The notes below the pieces were generated by a model. The model was not told where the DNA came from. It made no database searches and saw only the letters and a list, made by a program, of their open reading frames with translations. Source: an uncultured Eubacteriales bacterium (GTDB lineage Bacteria > Bacillota > Clostridia > Oscillospirales > CAG-272). From it: a stretch of DNA of 8,011 bases. The DNA is taken from NCBI GenBank assembly GCA_934489945.1, contig CAKSSY010000072.1, positions 1 to 8,011 on the forward strand. The letters run 5' to 3'. Position 1 is the stretch's first letter, and each line of letters starts with the position of its first letter. A program made the translations under genes and the position numbers. Below, one piece after another: positions 6,643-8,011 of this stretch.

Positions 6643-7622
6643 TATTTTTTCTCCCCGAAAAGAATTTTTCTCATAAAGCGGCTGGAGGCAACGCCGTTTC
6701 GCTCGGCGAATACCTGTTCGGCTTCTTTTTCGTCGATCTTTGCCGCTTTTTCTTGCAGAACATCAAGCCATTCGGCACTTTCGCTTACGGCATCTCTGCC
6801 GTCCTCCCGGTAGGGGAACTGATCTATGACAAGATACCCGTGATAGTCGGTGCGCTTCAGCCAATAGAAAAATTCCAGATATTCGAGTGTATGAACTGAA
6901 CCGACGATCATATCGTCATCCCACAGGCGGTAGTTGTCGTTAATGTGGATATGTTTGAGTCTGTCACCGTACATTTTGCACATGGCGACTGCCTCGGCGG
7001 CAGTTTCATAACCGAGTGCCGCGTGACCGTAGTCCAAGGCAACGCCGAGATTCGGAAGCCCGATTTTCTCAATCATCAGAAGTGTCGCGCCGACTGTGCT
7101 AATATAGGAATGAGTTCTGGGTTCCTTGATTTTGTATTCCAACGTTATGGTAATGTCGGGACGGTAACGGCAAAGTTCTTCAACTCCGTCCGAGAAAAGT
7201 TGTCTTTCACGGATGTAGTCGGCGGCAAAAATATAATCGTATCCGTCCTGTCCGGGCCAGAGTGTAACGATGGGACAACCGATCTCGGCGGCAAAGTCCA
7301 TTACAGCTTTGGCATCTGTGAGTGCCTGCTGTCTTACCGCGGTGTCGGGGGAGGAAAGACTTCCGTTTTTATAAAGCGGATTGGCGAAGGTGTCAACGGC
7401 AAGCGAACCGACCTTCAACCCGGTCTTCTTCAGCAAGGAGCGGATTTCGGCTTGGCGACTCATCATGTTTCGATCCATAACAAGGTCTACCGCGTCCAAT
7501 TGCGGAATGGATGCCGCTCTTTCAAACAGTTCCTCCAGAGAGAAGGGTTTGGAATACTCGGGACAGTATCGATCAAAGCAGTGCCCCACGTTTCCGAGAA
7601 ATACAGAATACTTCAATTTCAT
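6642..7622 (-). CDS. TIM-barrel sugar isomerase/epimerase (xylose-isomerase-like), candidate L-rhamnose isomerase
   Basis: The 326-residue product belongs to the xylose-isomerase-like/AP-endonuclease-2 TIM-barrel superfamily. Likely metal ligands are Glu162 (ITLEYK), Asp197 and His200 (ALDYGH), His224/His226 (KHIHIND) and Asp235-237, with Asp267 in VIDQFP as a further candidate. The spacing Glu to Asp 35, Asp to His 3 and Asp to His 27 fits what I recall of the metal sites of Pseudomonas stutzeri L-rhamnose isomerase, which is longer. Its gene overlaps rhaD by one base, and no other isomerase is visible, so converting L-rhamnose to L-rhamnulose is the natural proposal. Classical RhaA and RhaI are about 420-430 residues, so this shorter protein could instead be an epimerase or an isomerase for another sugar. 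The start at 7622 has AGAGG seven bases before it. There is no signal peptide. Confidence 0.8.
   Translation of the reverse strand: MKLKYSVFLGNVGHCFDRYCPEYSKPFSLEELFERAASIPQLDAVDLVMDRNMMSRQAEIRSLLKKTGLKVGSLAVDTFANPLYKNGSLSSPDTAVRQQALTDAKAVMDFAAEIGCPIVTLWPGQDGYDYIFAADYIRERQLFSDGVEELCRYRPDITITLEYKIKEPRTHSYISTVGATLLMIEKIGLPNLGVALDYGHAALGYETAAEAVAMCKMYGDRLKHIHINDNYRLWDDDMIVGSVHTLEYLEFFYWLKRTDYHGYLVIDQFPYREDGRDAVSESAEWLDVLQEKAAKIDEKEAEQVFAERNGVASSRFMRKILFGEKK
6651..6656 (-). promoter_or_regulatory. ribosome binding site of rhaD, inside the end of the isomerase gene
   Basis: GGGGAG on the minus strand lies eight bases before the rhaD ATG and within the last codons of the upstream gene. It fixes the rhaD start and supports the one-base TAATG overlap. 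Confidence 0.7.
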
Positions 7623-7629
7623 ACAAATA

Positions 7630-7634
7630 CCTCT
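7630..7634 (-). promoter_or_regulatory. ribosome binding site of the TIM-barrel isomerase gene
   Basis: AGAGG on the minus strand lies seven bases before the ATG at 7622, within the 16-base gap after the GH127-like gene. It supports the chosen start. Confidence 0.6.
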
Positions 7635-7638
7635 TTCT

Positions 7639-8011
7639 TTATTTTTTTACGGGAACAAAAACCGTATAGGAGTCTTCAAGCGGATTTTCCTTGCCTGCCG
7701 ACGAAAAATCGACGAAGTGAACGCCGTTATACGCAAAATGCACCAGCGCGTCCGGAACGTCTTCACACCGAAGCGGCAAAAAGTGTTCATCCACTTCCGC
7801 AAAGAGCGGATTGCCGAAGCGTGTCTCCTGTGCCAGAAGCAGAGGACCGTAAGTGGCGGAGGCATAGCGTTTTCCGTCTATGTTGTCAATCTGTGTCTTG
7901 ACGGTCATGGAGAAGTCGGCGATAATTTCACATTCCCCGGTCGGAAGGGGGAAGATTGCAAAGCCGTTGTCTGTCTTCGGGACAAAAGGTTTGCCGTCCT
8001 TGGTGAAAGAG
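7639..8011 (-). CDS. C-terminal end of a GH127/DUF1680-like glycoside hydrolase (partial)
   Basis: The frame is open from the window edge to the TAA at 7639-7641 and gives the last 123 residues of a longer protein; no start lies in the window. The stretch GKRYASATYGPLLLAQE resembles the late beta-domain motif of the GH127/DUF1680 family (beta-L-arabinofuranosidases and relatives), where a 'yGPLvlA' segment is typical. The preceding GFAIFPLPTGECEIIADFSM fits the strand with 'GD.I.l.l' seen before that motif. The catalytic Glu and Cys residues of the family would lie upstream and cannot be checked, nor can a signal peptide. It is the first visible gene of the minus-strand unit, 16 bases before the isomerase gene. 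The family call rests on a short segment. Confidence 0.6.
   Translation of the reverse strand, partial: SFTKDGKPFVPKTDNGFAIFPLPTGECEIIADFSMTVKTQIDNIDGKRYASATYGPLLLAQETRFGNPLFAEVDEHFLPLRCEDVPDALVHFAYNGVHFVDFSSAGKENPLEDSYTVFVPVKK

Noticed and set aside
6945..7901. 318-codon plus-strand frame opposite the isomerase and the GH127-like gene
   Set aside because: It spans two supported minus-strand genes and the gap between them, and has no recognisable domain or ribosome site.

Overview
The window looks like part of a carbohydrate-utilisation locus from an anaerobic Gram-positive bacterium, most likely a gut-type Clostridia/Firmicutes member. The reasons are GGAGG-type ribosome binding sites, a sigma-A-like promoter with an extended -10 element, an RpiR-family regulator, a clostridial-style lipoprotein signal, and closely packed genes for breakdown of plant-type glycans. 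The taxonomic call is an inference from style; there is no marker gene.

Layout: a plus-strand pair faces a minus-strand operon. On the plus strand, 16-1446 encodes a GH39-like clan GH-A glycoside hydrolase broken by a single in-frame TAG codon (376-378). It is followed, after its own promoter, by an RpiR/SIS-domain transcription factor (1535-2416). On the minus strand, read from right to left, come the C-terminal end of a GH127/DUF1680-like protein (beta-L-arabinofuranosidase family; 8011-7639, cut by the window edge), a TIM-barrel sugar isomerase/epimerase (7622-6642), an L-rhamnulose-1-phosphate aldolase RhaD (6642-5812), a CE2-like SGNH acetylesterase lipoprotein (5777-4590) and a GH78-like alpha-L-rhamnosidase (4581-2599). 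Gaps between these minus-strand genes are -1 to 34 bases, so they form one transcription unit.

The two units converge on a 182-base intergenic region (2417-2598) that holds two long hairpins and a short one. The two long hairpins are related to each other in inverted orientation. They may be a bidirectional terminator pair or the ends of a small mobile-element-like unit of about 160 bases.

How the parts fit together (inference): the surface lipoprotein esterase removes acetyl groups from a rhamnose-containing glycan such as a pectic rhamnogalacturonan fragment. After import, the cytoplasmic GH78 enzyme, and perhaps the GH127-like and GH39-like enzymes, release L-rhamnose and other sugars. 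The TIM-barrel protein is a candidate L-rhamnose isomerase, and RhaD splits rhamnulose-1-phosphate into DHAP and L-lactaldehyde. The rhamnulokinase and the transporter needed to complete the route are not in the window. The RpiR regulator probably senses a phosphosugar of this or a linked pathway. No RNA gene, CRISPR array, IS element or phage gene was seen.
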